Part shown: positions 1 to 13,413 of the stretch, one piece after another
Position numbering within the stretch: position 1 is the stretch's first letter
Layout: each line of letters starts with the position of its first letter
Assembly: GCA_038501195.1 (NCBI GenBank)
Contig: JBBPUQ010000008.1
Span: forward strand, 4,449,346 to 4,513,345
DNA length: 64,000 nt
Source of the DNA: Nemania diffusa
Lineage: Eukaryota; Ascomycota; Sordariomycetes; Xylariales; Xylariaceae
Direction: 5' to 3'
The notes under the pieces: model-generated
What the model was told of the DNA's origin: nothing
Seen by the model: the letters and a program-made list of their open reading frames with translations, nothing else
Database searches by the model: none
Position numbers and translations under genes: made by a program

Positions 1-3000
1 ATTTTATATAACTATTTATATTATTTAAATTAGCTTTTTTTGCTTGTTTAAACTATATAATTTAATTAAAAAAATATTTATTTTTTATACTATAGTTGAT
101 TTTACAATTTTAAAAAATTTTTAATTTAATAATATTTTTATAGTTAAAGTTATTATAATGCTTTTTATATTTTAAACTTATTTTAAAACTAGTATATTTT
201 TTGCTACTTTTATAAAGTATTAAAAAATATACTATTTACTATATATTTTATATTAAAAATACTAAATATATTTATTATTTTTATATTTTTTTTTATTTTA
301 TTTTTTATATTTTTTAATTTATTTTTTTTTTTTTCTTTTTATATATACTAGTTTTTTTATATTTAGCTACTATTAAAAATTATATATAATTTACTATAAT
401 GTTTACTAATAAGTTTATTAAATTTTTTTACTAAATTTTTTTTTTGAATTTAAGTTTTTAAAATTAGACTTTTTTATATATTTTTTATATAGTTTTATTT
501 TATATTTTCTGCTAATTTTATTACTACTTTTTATTTTTATTTATTTTAAAAATTTATAAAGTTTTACTTTTTTTTTTCTAAATAACTTAGTTTAAATAAA
601 TAAGTTTTTAATTTTATTAAAACTAATTAAAATAAAGCTATTAATAGCTCTGTTTAAATTTTATTTTAGTAAATTTTAAAATAGTACTTTGTTATAACTA
701 TTACAATTTACTAATTTTATTTGTTTAATTTATTTGCAAATTTAATTTATTTTTTTTTTTTTTTTTTTAAATTTTAATATATACAATATAATTTTTTAAA
801 AATCTTTTTAACTATTTATACTATTATTTTTGTTTTTTTTTTCTCTTTTTATTAATATAAAGCTTGGTTTATTAACTTAAAAACTCAAAGTGTTAAACTT
901 ATTTATAAGTCAATATATATTAATATTTTTTAAAATTTTATTTTATTTTAATATTAAAAGCAGTTTTTAGCTTATTTTATATATTTACTTATACTATTTA
1001 AATTAGCTTTTTTTATTTGTTTAAATTATATAATTTAGTTAAAAAAATATTTATTTTTTATACTATAGTTAATTTTATAATTTTGAAAAATTTTTAATTT
1101 AATAGTATTTTTATAATTAAAGTTATTATAGTGTTTTTTATATTTCAAATTTATTTTAAAACTAGCATATTTTTTGCTACTTTTATAAAGTGCTAAAAAA
1201 TATATTATTTACTATATATTTTATATTAAAAATACTAAATATATTTATTATTTTTATATTTTTTTTTATTTTATTTTTTATATTTTTTAGTTTATTTTTT
1301 TTTTTTTTTTTTTATATATACTAGTTTTTTTATATTTAGTTATTATTAAAAATTATATATAATTTATTATAATATTTATTAATAAATCTACTAAATTTTT
1401 TTATTAAATTTTTTTTTTAAATTTAAGTTTTTAAAATTAGACTTTTTTATATATTTTTTATATAGTTTTATTTTATATTTTTTATTGATTTTATTATTAC
1501 TTTTTGTTTTTGTTTATTTTAAAAACTTATAAAGTTTTACTTTTTTTTTTTTAAATAATTTAATTTAAACAAATAAATCTTTAATTTTATTAAAACTAAT
1601 TAAAGTAAAGCTACTAATAGCTTTGTTTAAATTTTATTTTAGTAAATTTTAAAATAGCACTTTATTGTAACTATTACAACTTGTTGATTTTATTTGTTTA
1701 ATTTGTTTGTAAATTCGATTTATTTTTTTTTTCTTTTTTTTTAAATTTTAATATATACAATATAAATTTTTAAACATCTTTTTAACTATTTATACTATTA
1801 TTTTTTTTTTTTTTTTTTTTTTTATTAATATAAAGCTTAGTTTATTAACTTAAAAATTCAAAGTACTAAACTTATTTATAAATCAATATATATTAATATT
1901 TTTCAAAATTTTATTTTATTTTAATATTAAAAGCAGTTTTTAGTTTATTTTATATAACTACTTATATTATTTAAATTAGCTTTTTTTATTTGTTTAAACT
2001 ATATAATTTAGTTAAAAAAATATTTATTTTTTATATTATAGTTAATTTTACAATTTTAAAAAATTTTTAATTTAATAGTATTTTTATAGTTAAAATTACT
2101 ATAATGTTTTTTATATTTCAAACTTATTTTAAAACTAATATATTTTTTATTACTTTTACAAAGTATTAAAAAATATACTATTTATTATATATTTTATATT
2201 AAAAATACTAAATATATTTATTATTTTTATATTTTTTTTTATTTTATTTTTTATGTTTTTTAGTTTTTTTTTTTTTTTTTTTTTATATATACTAGTTTTT
2301 TTATATTTAGTTACTATTAAAAATTATATATAATTTATTATAATATTTACTAATAAATCCACTAAATTTTTCTACTAAATTTTTTTTTTAAATTTAAATT
2401 TTCAAAATTAGACTTTTTTATATATTTTTTATATAGTTTTATTTTATATTTTTTATTAATTTTATTATTATTTTTTGTTTTTGTTTATTTTAAAAACTTA
2501 TAAAGTTTTACTTTTTTTTTTTTTAAATAATTTAGTTTAAACAAATAAGTTTTTAATTTTACTAAAACTAATTAAAACAAAACTACTAATAGTTCGGTTT
2601 AAATTTTATTTTAGTAAATTTTAAAATAGCATTTTGTTATAACTACTACGATTTGCTAATTTTATTTGTTTAACTTATTTATAAATTTAATTTACTTTTT
2701 TTTTTTTTTTTTTTAAATTTTAATATATACAATATAATTTTTTAAAAATCTTTTTAACTATTTATACTATTATTTTTGTTTTTTTTTTTTTTTTTTATTA
2801 ATATAAAGTTTAGTTTATTAACTTAAAAACTTAAAGTACTAAATTTATTTATAAATTAATATATATTAATATTTTTCAAAATTTTATTTTATTTTAACAT
2901 TAAAAGCAGTTTTTAGCTTATTTTATATAACTACTTATATTATTTAAATCAGCTTTTTTTATTTGTTTAAATTATATAATTTAATTAAAAAAATATTCAT

Positions 3001-4020
3001 TTTTTATATTATAGTTGATTTTACAATTTTAAAAAATTTTTAATTTAATAGTATTTTTATAGTTAAAATTACTATAATGCTTTTTATACTTTAAACTTAT
3101 TTTAAAATTAATATATTTTTTGCTACTTTTACAAAGTACTAAAAAATATACTATTTATTATATATTTTATATTAAAAATATTAAATATATTTATTATTTT
3201 TATATTTTTTTTTATTTTATTTTTTATGTTTTTTAGTTTATTTTTCTTTTTTTTTTTTTATATATACTAGTTTTTTTATATTTAGCTATTATTAAAAATT
3301 ATATATAATTTATTATAATGTTTATTAATAAGTTTATTAAATTTTTTTATTAAATTTTTTTTTTGAATTTAAGTTTTCAAAATTGGACTTTTTTATATAT
3401 TTTTTATATAGTTTTATTTTATATTTTCTATTAATTTTATTACTACTTTTTGTTTTTGTTTATTTTAAAAACTTATAAAGTTTTATTTTTTTTTTTTTAA
3501 GTAACTTAGTTTAAATAAATAAGTTTTTAACTTTATTAGAACTAATTAAAACGGAGCTACTAGTAGCTTTGTTTAAATTTTATTTTAATAAATTTTAAAA
3601 TAGCACTTTGTTGTAACTACTACGACTTGTTAATTTTATTTATTTAATTTGTTTGTAAATTCGATTTACTTTTTTTTCTTTTTTTTTTAAATTCTAGTAT
3701 ATACAATATAATTTTTTAAAAATCTTTTTAACTACTTATACTATTATTTTTGTTTTTTTTTTCTCTTTTTATTGATATAAAGTTTAGTTTATTAATTTAA
3801 AAACTCAAAGTACTAAACTTATTTATAAGTCAATATATACCAATATTTTTCAAAATTTCATTTTATTTTAACGTTAAAAGCAGTTTTTAGCTTATTTTAT
3901 ATAACTACTTATACTATTTAAATCAGCTTTTTTTGCTCGTTTAAACTATATAATTTAGTTAAAAAAATATTCATTTTTTGTATTATAGTTGATTTTATAA
4001 TTTTGAAAAATCTTTAATTT
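1..4020. repeat. Subtelomeric satellite array 1, about 973-bp units
   Basis: Direct tandem array with just over four units. The same landmark (a CTATTAAAAATTATATATAA-like string) recurs near 370, 1343, 2313 and 3289, giving a period of 970-976 bp. The window opens inside a unit. The plus strand is T-rich and has no usable open frame. Units differ mostly by C/T and G/A transitions, as expected after RIP. The same unit builds the larger array at 38265-49797, but here the 197-bp inserted subrepeats are absent. The array ends in the same sequence context as the second one (compare 3985-4060 with 49765-49840), so array plus following block was duplicated together. No function is assigned. Confidence 0.9.
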
Positions 4021-4188
4021 ATATTTTATTTAGATTATAGTTATATAAACAATTTTTATTTTTTATATTATATTATAAAACTTTAAATTATTTCAATGTT
4101 TTAAATGTTTAGTTTTAATATATTTATATTGCTAAATTGTTATTATAAAAACAGTTTAATTAAAATTTTTAACAAAAATTACTTTATA
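4021..4188. other. Linker between satellite array and copia element
   Basis: Matches 49798-49995 base for base apart from transitions and a short indel near 49861. It shows that both satellite arrays end at the same point and are followed by the same DNA. Immediately right of it this copy jumps to the LTR at 4189, while the other copy carries about 2 kb more (49996-52001) before the equivalent LTR. Confidence 0.7.
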
Positions 4189-4454
4189 TATTAAAATACT
4201 AGCATTAGTTATAACTATATGTTGTAGTTTATATAATGCAATACTTATACTGCAGTTATATAAACAAATATATAGTTATATAAGCAAACACCTACTTTAT
4301 ACGCTAGTAAAAATTTCATTTACAATAAAATCTCCAACTATATAAAAAAACTTCTTTTAAATATAATTATCAATATAAACATAATATAACTAGCTTTATA
4401 TTCTATTTATATATAACCTATACATATTATCATATATATATAATTTATTTAATA
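4189..4454 (+). repeat. 5' LTR of the left copia element
   Basis: 266 bp, aligned along its length with four other copies (11942-12207, 51606-51871, 52002-52267, 54873-55137). First bases TATT for TGTT and last bases TTTAATA for TTCAACA, both explained by transitions. Its upstream flank does not match its partner copy at 52002, pointing to a deletion of about 2 kb ending at the LTR edge. Confidence 0.75.
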
Positions 4455-4465
4455 CTGATTAGTAG

Positions 4466-6846
4466 TTGCAAAATATACTATAAATTAGCAAAAGTGAAAA
4501 CAAAGCTAGCTTAAAGCTTAATCAAGCCCAATAAATCTTTATATTATATTTTGAAGTTTTTGCTTTATATAAATCAAATAATCTTTATACAACAAAATTT
4601 AAAATAAAAAATCAAGTTTAACTATTGTACTAAAATACACTTTGCAATATTACAAAGTTTTAAATACAAAAAGTAATACTGAAAGTAATAGTATATAATT
4701 ATACTAAACTACTTGTTGTATAATAGCTAAACAACAAAACTTTTTTACTTTTTATTTTATACTTTTAATTACTATAACATTAAAACAGTTATACAATAAA
4801 GAAAAACTTCTTATTATATGCAATAACAATAACTAGTATAACGAAATTGTTTCTAACTATAAACTTTTAAAACATTATATATAAAAATATATTAATATTT
4901 AATTATAGAACTAAAAACCTAACATTATAACAGCAATATTAATTATATTTAATATTTAAATAATTTATTATATTACCAAATATAAATATTTAAATCTAAT
5001 TAGTTAGCTATTATAAAAATTATACGTTAAAAACTTTAAATACTAAACATATAAAATATAAAATCGAATCAACAAACTAGTTCAATAAAAATTATTTAAT
5101 ATTTTAAAACAGAAAAACATATAATATAATAGTAACAATAATACAAAACAACAAACAAAACTTGTATAAATTATATAAAGCTAATATTTGCTTAATAACA
5201 ATAAACAAGTTTTTTTTTTAGTTATTTAATCGATTTTATTACTTTTTATATAAACATCTGATTTACTAACCTTAAGTTAACAGCTTTATACAATTATAAA
5301 TAATATAAATATATTTTAACTAAAACTAATATAGTTAAAACTAATTTTAAATATATGTTTTTAAATACTTACAAAAAAAAATAATAAACTGTTTATACAA
5401 TTAACTATTAAGTACAAACATATTTTCAACTTTATATATTAATATATAACAACTACTAGTTATAAGCTAAATTTTCAACTAGTTTACAAGTATTTTGTAA
5501 TATATTACTTTTTATATACTTTTAAATAACAGTTTTACATTTATATAATATTTAATCTAATAACATTGAATACATTTTTCAAATTATTTTTGATTTAAAA
5601 TATACAAAACAGAATAATTTTATTAAAAAAGTACGCTATTTTTTAAAAAACATAAAAAAAAAAAAAAAACTATTTTAACAAGCTATATAACTTATTATAT
5701 AATAAAATATAACTATTTATTAGTATATACTAATAACTTGAAATAATAAAAAACTAATATTACATCGTTTTTTTAATAATATTAAAAAGTTATATAAAAA
5801 ACTTTTATATATATAATATTAAATCAAAAAAAATATAAAGCAAAATCTATTATATAATAAATACTTACTTTAATATTAATACAAACTACAGTTAATACTA
5901 AACTAACTAAACCAATATTACTTTTATATAAACTAAAAAAAAAAACCCCAATTTATTTGCTTATAATATACTCGACATTATAATTACAAAGCTTGCAAAA
6001 ATATAACAAGCTTTTAACACAAATTACTAAAGCGAAATTTAGCTTAATATAATTATTATATAAATATATCAAAATATATTAAAGCTAGCAACAACTTTAA
6101 TACTTTAAAAATTTATATATAAAAGTTTTTTTGTTAACTTATAAACCTGCTTTTAAATAGCAAATAAAAATAAATTAAAACATTTTGTACAAAAAACAAA
6201 CAATATATACTTTATTGACCGAAAATATCATTAAAACAATCGTATAAAAAGTTTTCGATTTAAAAATATATAAAAATCTCTAAGTTTGTTTAATATTTAA
6301 CAAAATTTTATACAACTAAAAAAGTAACTTATTTAAAGCTTTTGTATAAACAAAAAATGTTTTATATATAAAAAGCTAAATTGTTAATTAATTAACTATA
6401 TATTTTAAAAAAAAGCTTGTATTAAAAGTATATATTTTAACTTGTATAAAATAATTTTTAATTATATATTAATGCTCGACTAATTTTTAATATATTTTAC
6501 AAAATATAAAAAATATACTAAGCTAAAGTCAAACAAAAATAACTAAAAAATCGACAAAAAATAGAAAAATTAATCGATTTAGTTTTTTATAAACAATATA
6601 TTTATATATTATATAACAAATAAAAACATCTAAAACTAAAGTACTATTATTTTGTTTAACTAGTTTATATTAAATAATTAATATTATATAAAATATTAAA
6701 GTAAACTATAAAACATAAGCGCTTTTAATTATTTAACAATAAAAAAAATACAACTAAAAGCTTATTTTTAAATATATTTTTATATAAAAGTAAACTAAAT
6801 ATTAAAAACAATATATATTTATTTTAATAGCAATTATATAATTATT
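4466..6846 (+). pseudogene. Probable gag region of the left copia element, heavily degraded
   Basis: Begins about 12 bp after the 5' LTR, where a gag reading frame would start. The first 55-60 codons align with the better preserved right copy at 52279-52467: both read LQN-(I/V)-L, then ISKS, then a Lys/Leu-rich stretch, with differences explained by transitions and with TAA in this copy where the right copy has CAG. Beyond about 4660 I could not follow a single frame, because A-rich sequence and stops dominate. No zinc knuckle was recognised. Assignment as gag rests on position, not on a recognised domain. Confidence 0.35.
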
Positions 6847-6849
6847 ACA

Positions 6850-9825
6850 ATTAATACTATATAAATAAAAAATATACTAAATATAACAACTTATTATATT
6901 TTTAATATAGCAATACTATTTTTGTTTTTTTTTAAAAACGCTAATCGCTTAAAAGTATATTTCGACAATACAAAAGATTTAATCGTACAATATAATAAAA
7001 AAACTATTTCTATTATATACAAATAAAGACATTTATTTTTTAATACAAATTTATAAAAAATCGGCATATATTTTATAAAAACAAAACTTCAACAGCTATA
7101 TTGCTGTTTTAAATACTTTTGTATAAAACGTTTATATAAAATATTCAATCGTATAAAATATAATATAAACTATTTAACTTTAGAAAAAATCTAGAAGTTT
7201 TGTTATTATTATTAATTGTATAATCAAATATTTTAACGTTTTAAGTTTTCGATTAAAAATAATTGCAATTTTAATTACAAAGTAGTAATTAATATTATAC
7301 AAATAAACAGTAAACAAGTTTTTTATATTATCGATGCTATAATATTTTTTTAAGCAACAACATTTTTAAAATCTATGTTTATATATAATATATAAAAAAT
7401 ATTGTACAAATATTAAATTAATATATACTAAAAACTGCCAGATTATGTTGTTTATAACTCAAGTATTAACTTTTTGTTCAAAAAATTTCAAAACTATATA
7501 TAAATAATAAATATACAATATTATATAATGCTTATTAAAGTTTACTAAGCAATAAATAAAGTAAAAAAAATATATAAACTATTTTAATATATATACAACA
7601 TTTTTAAAGTAGAAATAAACTATTATATAAAACAAAAATTAATTTTATAAATAGCAATTAAAACTTTAAATAATATTATAAAACTAAACAACTTTATATT
7701 TATTTTATTAGTTTTTAATATATATTTAAAAATTAACTAAAATTTACTTTTATTACTAAATATTATATAAAAAGCTAAAGCAATAAAAAAAGCAATAAAA
7801 ATATTATATAAAAAATATACAAAAGTTAAAATTAATTATATAATTAATAAATATAATAGCTTAGCTATATATAACATACTTTTATTACTTTTAAAAAACG
7901 AAATATTTATATAAAAAAAAAAACAAAGCTAAAATAAACTATATAAAATCTAATCGATTAAAAAATCAGACATTATTGTTAATTTAATAAACAGCTTAAT
8001 ATATTTTCAATATATGCAAATAAAACTTTATTATTATATAAAAAAAATACAATTATTAAAAAACCAAAAAATAGATTTAATAAAAGTTTAACATTTTCAA
8101 ATTTTTATTATATAAAAAAAACGTAGTAAACTAAAAAAAAACACAAATATATATATAATTTTTATATAATAAACTAGCTATAGTTTTTTTACAGCAAAAA
8201 AATAAAAAGTATATATACTAGCAGTAAAACTGCGAAAAAATAGCATAATTAATATATTTAAAGCGCTATTTAAAAAATCAAACGCTATTAAAATCAACAA
8301 CTTTGTTATATAAAAAATATTCTAGTTTATTAAATACAATTAAATAAAACACAGAAATATTTAGATTTTTAAATTTCGTTTTATATAAAAAGTTAAAAAA
8401 AAAACAACCAAACTATACAAAAAATTAAAACTTATTGTACAAAAATATAACAATTTTAAAAAAAAATCAGTATTTATTTAATTTTTAACTATTTAGCAAA
8501 TAAACTAAAAATTACTATTTATATTTAAACTTTTATTAATTTATAACTATAATGTTTTAAATAAACTTTAAAATATTATATAAGCGTATATATAGTTGAA
8601 AAATAAACTAGCAAAAAAAATCTTTATATAACTATTAATTAAATTAAAGTTTAAATATTTTAAAAGCACTATTTTAAAAATTATATAACTACTATATAAA
8701 CTAGCTAAATCAAAACTATATTAATTTAAAATATACTATTAATACTATTACAAAAAACTCGATATATTTATATTTATATACAACTTATACTTTTTATATA
8801 TAACAAAATAAACTAACAACTTTAATATTACAAATTTATAAACAAACAATATATTTAGCTTTGTTATATTAAATTTTTTAGCAAAAAAAAAATATAAACT
8901 ATAATAAACCAGCTTTTATATAAAACTAAAAAAAACACTTCGACTAAACTATTTAATTAAATTTAATAATAAACAAGTTATTTTATTATATAAAAATAAT
9001 ATAACTTTAATTTAAAAAAACTAAAGTAATTAACTAGTTTTAATTAACTATTATATAAAAAAAGCTGCTTAAAAATATATTTTATAATATATACAAAAAG
9101 TATATATTAGTAATATATATTAACTAAAAGCTATATATAATTTGTTAATAACTATATAAATAACTAACTTTTAATTAAACAACATTAAAAATTTAAATTA
9201 AAAAATTTAATAACAAATAAACAACTTTAACTATAAGTTAACTTTTATACTACTAAATCTAAATTATATAAAATTGTTTATATTTATTAACAGATTATTT
9301 GTAAATAATATAAATATAATTTTGCAGCTTGGATTTATTATTATATTAACAACAAAATAATATACAAAAAACAATTTAAGTTTTAAAATTACTAGTAATA
9401 TTATATATTAAAACTTAAGCAAATATAAAAAAATTATTTATAATATACTTATAAATAAATTATATAATATAATTAATAGTTTCGATAATATAATCACTTT
9501 ATATATAATAATTTAGCAAATTTTAACTATATTAAAAATTACTTTAATTTTAGCAGTTTTATATTTAGACTTAAAATTTTTATATAATTGTTTAATTAAG
9601 CTTGAAATAACATAAAAAAAACAGTTTATAATTAATATTATATTACTTTATAAATTATATAAAAAAAAAGAAATCTTTAAAATATAATAAATAAACAACG
9701 CTAATAATTTTACTAATATATTTATAAAATAAAAATTAAACTAAATACTTAAAACTTTAGTATTTATTAACAAGTTTATTATATAAATCGAAGCATTAGT
9801 AAATAAAATAGAAATAAATATATAA
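6850..9825 (+). pseudogene. Degraded copia polyprotein (protease-integrase-RT-RNase H)
   Basis: One frame (codons starting at 6850, 6853 and so on) can be followed for nearly 1000 codons with no frameshift, only TAA/TAG stops. In order: protease-like LNITTYYIFN (6877-6906), fitting LDSGATHH; integrase with the first Asp kept in IIDA (7333), the second Asp changed to Asn (7456) and the catalytic Glu changed to Lys (7564); the integrase C-terminal LLVF motif typical of fungal copia (7708); reverse transcriptase with the YxDD-equivalent pair read as TNN (8842-8850); RNase H with the first Asp changed to Asn (9289) and LYLDLKFLYNCL (9559-9594) matching the fungal CTDSKSLYDCL motif. It ends EALVN near 9790, then stop. 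Every lost catalytic Asp or Glu is a G-to-A change, the RIP pattern. The right-hand copy has lost this whole region. Confidence 0.85.
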
Positions 9826-9828
9826 TAA

Positions 9829-10270
9829 AAAAACAACTGTTATATAAAAACCGCTTTTTTTTTGTATAAAAAAGCACATATTTAAAATACTATAAAAAAC
9901 TTACTTTTAATAAACAGGTTTTAATAATATAGTAGTAACATATGTAACTTTTTTTATATATTTTAAGTTCAATTTTTAATTAGGGCATATATTTAAAATA
10001 AACTAATATAAGCAATATATTTTAAATATAGTTTTTTTTATATAGTATTTTATTTTTGTACAATATAAAACGACTTTTGTACAAAAGCTGCTTTTTTTTT
10101 TATATAAAAAAACATATACTTAAATATTATAAAAAACCTACTTTTAATAAACAGGTTTTAATAATATAGCAGTAACATATGCAACATTTACTATATGTTT
10201 TAAATTTAATTTTTAATTAAAACATATATAGTTTTAAATCTATATTAATTATAGATTTAAAGCTGTATTA
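9829..10270. repeat. Tandem duplication of a roughly 230-bp unit after pol
   Basis: Two diverged copies, about 9829-10060 and 10063-10270. Both carry AACAACTGTT or AACGACTTTT, then a run of T with GTATAAAAAA, then TTTTAATAAACAGGTTTTAA and a TAACATATG(T/C)AAC string. The right-hand element (52943-53110) keeps only the second copy, because its deletion ends at the start of that copy. Confidence 0.65.
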
Positions 10271-10309
10271 ATTTTTTTTTTTTTTTTTTTTTTTGTTGTA
10301 TATATTTAG

Positions 10310-10525
10310 AACTATTTATATATAATACAGTTTTACTTTATATCAACAGCTATATATATATATAACATATTTTTATTTTATATTAACAGTTATATATATA
10401 TATAATATATTTTTACTATATATTAACAGCTATATATATATACAATATATATTTATTATATACTAACTAATATATATATATACAATATATTTCTATTTTA
10501 AATTAATTAATAAATATATATATAA
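10310..10525. repeat. 40-bp TA-rich minisatellite (left)
   Basis: Five to six imperfect units of about 40 bp containing ACAGCTATATATATATA followed by A(C/T)ATATTTTTA and TTTATATTA. Matches 53215-53455. It lies inside the 3' non-coding part of the copia element. No coding potential. Confidence 0.7.
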
Positions 10526-10639
10526 CAAACTTTTATATTTAAAAAAAAGTTGAAAAATATATATATATTTAATAACTTATATATAACATAAAATATTTTA
10601 ATATATATATATATAAAAAACATTTATATAGTATATACA

Positions 10640-11332
10640 AAAAAAACATTGTTAAAAAAAATTAAAAAATTAAATTTGTTATTTTTTAGCTACTATATAA
10701 AAAATAAAGCAAAATCAAATCTTTTTTTTTTTTTTTTTTTTTTTTTTTTCGTTTTTATAAGCTATGCTAAAAACAATAAACGCTATATAAACGTTAAATA
10801 TATACGTTATATACGTTTTTTTAAAAGCTAAAAATTTAATAATATTTAATAAACAGTGTGTTAATATAGCGCTAACAACTACTTTAAAAGCTATCGGTAT
10901 AAAGCAGTATAACTAAACTTTAATTTTAAACTAAAAAAGCTTAAAAGTACTTTTTTTAGTATACAAACTTCGTTTAAACGTTTGTAAAAACGTTTAAAAC
11001 TAATATTTAAAAAATAATATCAGTAAAAAAAGCAGCATAAACAACGCTTTTTTTAATTTATTATATAATTAAATATATTAGCTAAAAATATACAAAAAGA
11101 TTTATTTATATAAAAGTAAATATATATTTATATAAAGCGACTATATAAAAGTTTAACAAGCTTAGCTTTTAGTTAAAAAGCTATATACTTTTACTGTGTT
11201 ATTGTTTTTAATTTAAATAAAGTTTTAAAACTACAATATGTTACTTAAAAAAACAAATATAAAGCAGGAATAAGTAGCAGTTATTATACTGCTACTACTA
11301 CTACTATATAAAATATATATATAAATAAATAA

Positions 11333-11364
<32 letters not shown>

Positions 11365-11700
11365 GTGTATATATATGTTATATGTATATATAAATAAATA
11401 AATAAATAAACAAGCAAATAAACATATGAAAAAAAAACAAAGAAAAAAAAAACAAAAATAAACAAAAACTAACTAAATATACTTGAAATTTTGTACTATA
11501 CAAGCTAACACTTTAATTAATATTGTTTATTTTTTTTTATATAATATTTAATATTTTTTTTTTTTTATATAGTAATTACTTATTAAGCAAATAAATCAAC
11601 ATATAATAATCAATCGATTAACTATATAAAAACTTTTAAATTAACTAATAATGATTTATTATAGATTTAACTACTGTATAAAAAAGTTACTTTTATTAAA
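10640..11700. repeat. Unit A, paralogous to unit B
   Basis: About 1 kb that recurs, diverged, as unit B at 12700-13690. Shared landmarks in order: long T run, a block ending CTAAAAATTTAATAA, an AGCAG(C)ATAAACAA block, the CTTTTAGTTAAAAA string, a (TA)n plus ATAAATAAATAAATA tract, and a TATAATATTTAATATT-T-run segment. A fragment is also present at 50098-50260. Unit A is inside the copia element, just before its 3' LTR; unit B is outside. Short open frames here come from the T runs and are not genes. Confidence 0.6.
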
Positions 11701-11941
11701 CTAACTATAGCTAATAATTTAATAAGTAATAATTAGCTATTTTAACTAACTAAAAATGTTATACAATATATAAACTAAATTAATATAGTAAATAATTAAA
11801 CTATGCTATTTATATATAGCTATAAAACAATTGATTTATTATATAATAAAACTAAGTTACTACAAAGCATGTTGTACTTTTATTTTTTATTTTTTTGTTT
11901 TTATATAATATTTAGTTGTTACTAAAAAAAAAAAGAACTAG

Positions 11942-12207
11942 TATTAAAATATTAGTATTAATTATAACTATATATTATAGTTTATATGCTGCAGTATTTA
12001 TATTATAATTGTACAACTAAGTATATAGTTATATAAGCAAGCACTTATTTTATACACTAGTAAAAATTTTATCTACAATAAAATCTTCAGCTATACAAAA
12101 AAACTTCTTTTAATATTAATTATTAATATAAATATAATATAACTAGTTTTATATTCTATTTATATATAACCGATATATACTATTATATATATATAGCTTA
12201 TTTAATA
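11942..12207 (+). repeat. 3' LTR of the left copia element
   Basis: 266 bp, same ends as the 5' LTR. Directly upstream is an A-rich purine tract ending AAAGAACTAG; the right-hand counterpart reads AAAAGAAAGCTAG, a good polypurine tract for plus-strand priming. It is followed by AAAAT, the candidate target duplication. Confidence 0.75.
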
Positions 12208-12214
12208 AAAATCG

Positions 12215-12690
12215 AATTAACTTGTATATTAAAATAACAAACAAATATTGTATAATGTTTTATTTATATACAATATAATATATTGTTTTATATTTATATA
12301 TATAAAACATAGTGCAATATTTTATATATATATATAGCGCAATGTTTTCTACTTATATATACTATAATATATTATTTTATATTTATTTATATATAATATA
12401 GCGCAATATGTTTTAGTTATATACAATATAGTACAATGTTTTATATATATATAATATATCGTATTGTTTTATATATATTTATAAAATATAAAGTAATACT
12501 TTATATTTATATATATATAATATAGTATATTGTTTTATTTATATATAATATAGCATAATAGTTTATTTATATATAACATAACGCAATAGCTTATATATAT
12601 ATATAGCATAATGTTTTATATTTATATATATATAACATAGCGTAATATTTTATATATATAAAACATTTATATAATATATTATATAATATT
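12215..12690. repeat. TA-rich minisatellite with a GCGCAAT motif (left)
   Basis: Irregular 30-50 bp units made of alternating TATATA, a core ATAG(C/T)(G/A)CAATRTTTTA and ATTTATATA. More than ten cores are visible. Related tracts lie at 55150-55590 and 50940-51310. Short open frames inside are products of the repeat. Confidence 0.65.
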
Positions 12691-12699
12691 TTGCTTATA

Positions 12700-13375
12700 T
12701 ATAAAAAGAAAAAAAAGCTAAAGTAAAATTAAACGCAAAAATACCGCGAAAAAAAAATATTATTTATTAAAAACTTTTTAGCAAATTGTATAACTTTTTA
12801 ACTAAAATATAACTTTTTTTCTTTTTTTTTTTAGCTATATATAAAGTAATACACTTTATACAAATATTAGATGTAAATATTACAAGTACTTTTTTAAAAA
12901 CTAAAAATTTAATAACACTTTAAAAACAGCGACTTAGTATAGTAGTAATAGCTACTTTGTAAATTTAAAACTTTTATATATAGTAAATATAATATTTTTA
13001 GCTTTAAATTAAAATAGCTTAAAAATATTTTTTTTAGTAAATAAGCTTTATTTAAACATTTTTAAAATTGTTTAAAAATAACATTTAAAATAAAATGTCA
13101 ATAAAAAAAATAGTACAAACAATCTTTTTTTTAATTTACTGCATAATTAAACATATTAATTAAAAAAATATACTATAAATTATTTGTATAAAAATATATA
13201 TATTTATATAAAGTTTTTATATAATAGCTTAATAGAACTAGCTTTTAGTTAAAAAATTATATACTTTTATATAGCTATTATTTTTAGTACAAACGAAATT
13301 TTAAAACTATAATATGTTACTATAAGCGCTAAAAGCAAGCAAAAACAAATAGCTATATTTTTGCTGCTGCTATTG

Positions 13376-13413
<38 letters not shown>

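Larger units (their letters stand above)
4189..12207 (+). mobile_element. RIP-degraded Ty1/copia-type LTR retrotransposon, near full length
   Basis: Bounded by two direct 266-bp repeats (4189-4454 and 11942-12207) beginning T(G/A)TTAAAAT and ending TTTAATA, the RIP-weakened form of TGTTAGAAT...TTCAACA seen at 54873-55137. The inside reads gag-like start, protease, integrase, reverse transcriptase and RNase H on the plus strand; integrase before reverse transcriptase is the copia order. An A-rich purine tract precedes the 3' LTR. The 3' flank AAAAT (12208-12212) matches the AAAAT left of the 5' LTR in the other copy (51997-52001), so the target duplication was probably GAAAT. The left flank here is lost. 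About 2.1 kb lies between pol and the 3' LTR, longer than usual for copia, and carries its own tandem repeats. Not capable of movement. Confidence 0.8.

Noticed and set aside
4189..4454. The five 266-bp repeats as SINEs or small structured RNA genes
   Set aside because: TG...CA ends, 5-bp target duplications, a polypurine tract and pairing around a copia pol frame identify them as LTRs.
5153..10062. Reading the left 4.9 kb as a retrotransposon insertion absent from the right copy
   Set aside because: Both copies share LTRs, gag start, 3' region and target duplication outside this piece, so the right copy lost it by deletion.
10649..10831. 60-codon open frame, and its 79-codon relative at 53526-53765
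   Set aside because: Length comes from long T runs read as Phe; left and right copies differ by indels in the run and the frame is not preserved as coding sequence.
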